Assembly: GCF_003697815.1 (NCBI RefSeq)
Contig: NZ_RDQG01000046.1
Coordinates: 1 to 40,607, forward strand
Reading direction: 5' to 3'
Length of the DNA: 40,607 bases
Source of the DNA: Halalkalicoccus subterraneus
Lineage (GTDB): Archaea > Halobacteriota > Halobacteria > Halobacteriales > Halalkalicoccaceae
Below are positions 40,483-40,607 of the stretch, one piece after another (positions within the stretch are counted from its first letter, which is position 1; each line of letters begins with the position of its first letter). The notes under the pieces were generated by a model, which was given only the letters and a program-made list of their open reading frames with translations, searched no databases and had not been told where the DNA came from. The position numbers and the translations under genes are program-made.

Positions 40483-40607
40483 TTATCGGGAGAGTCGCCC
40501 GCTTGCGATGTCGGCGCCCTCGACGAGCGCCTCGAGTTTCGCCCACGCGATCTCGGGGTCGACCATTCCGATGCCGGCCTGCGTTCCGAACCCGCAGTCG
40601 GGCGCGG
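40483..40607 (-). CDS. Cobalamin-independent methionine synthase (MetE-like), C-terminal fragment
   Basis: The minus-strand frame, open at the window edge, reads APDCGFGTQAGIGMVDPEIA, then AWAKLEALVEGADIASGRLS and stops with TAA at 40483. The DCGFGT segment carries the zinc-binding cysteine near the C-terminus of the MetE catalytic domain. Only the last ~40 residues are in the window. The haloarchaeal version is often split or short; completeness cannot be assessed. The enzyme methylates homocysteine to methionine. Confidence 0.85.
   Translation of the reverse strand, partial: APDCGFGTQAGIGMVDPEIAWAKLEALVEGADIASGRLSR

Noticed and set aside
1-40607. tRNA or rRNA genes
   Set aside because: I looked for cloverleaf-like stems and conserved TTCRA-type loops in the gene-free gaps and saw none; a covariance-model search would be needed to be certain.

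Overview
The window is chromosomal DNA of a haloarchaeon (class Halobacteria); I cannot name the genus. The evidence is high GC, very acidic proteins, Tat-type lipoproteins with twin arginines and a lipobox Cys, a FEN1-type nuclease, an Orc1/Cdc6 initiator with origin boxes, and families common in halophilic archaea (UPF0058, CbiX next to a DR2241-like protein, Trm112-like, DUF6517-like lipoprotein). Many genes have a TATA-like element about 30-36 bases before the start codon, the geometry of leaderless archaeal transcripts. I saw no rRNA, tRNA, CRISPR array or complete insertion sequence.

Layout. 1-324: start of fumC. 557-4963: a four-gene carbohydrate ABC importer operon. 4986-7883: BolA-like protein, FEN1, gatC-gatA. 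7970-9941: an NTF2-fold protein, a winged-helix regulator and a class V aminotransferase. 9924-18217: menaquinone genes on the minus strand in two blocks, menF-menD-menB and menA-menC-menE, separated by two plus-strand genes. 18267-19955: orc1 and a probable replication origin, with five copies of an origin-box motif. Two copies lie behind orc1 in the menF upstream region, two lie in front of orc1, and one is inverted beyond an AT-rich stretch.

20038-23882: a sulfite-oxidase-fold molybdoprotein, a CopG-like protein, UPF0058, a winged-helix protein, purA and an unknown protein. 24027-31634: a formate dehydrogenase alpha subunit, an AGE-family epimerase, a CobW-type GTPase, two very small Cys-containing proteins, a formaldehyde-dehydrogenase-like zinc enzyme, YqeC and MobA. 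This is a loose cluster of C1 oxidation and molybdenum or metal cofactor handling. 31740-35298: Trm112-like protein, a membrane protein, then a minus-strand run of a receiver-PAS protein, CbiX and a DR2241-like Fe-S protein.

35411-40607: cysS, then a rearranged stretch. The last ~190 bp of cysS recur at 39176-39360, followed by an intact lipoprotein gene. The original cysS is followed by what looks like a decayed copy of the same lipoprotein gene. Between the two lie an M55 peptidase gene and a 5'-nucleotidase that has lost its catalytic half. A short hairpin resembling the right end of an IS200/IS605-type element follows the lipoprotein gene, and the window ends in the 3' end of a MetE-like methionine synthase gene.

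The most interesting points are the origin with its duplicated two-box module around orc1, and the cysS-tail duplication with abrupt identity boundaries.
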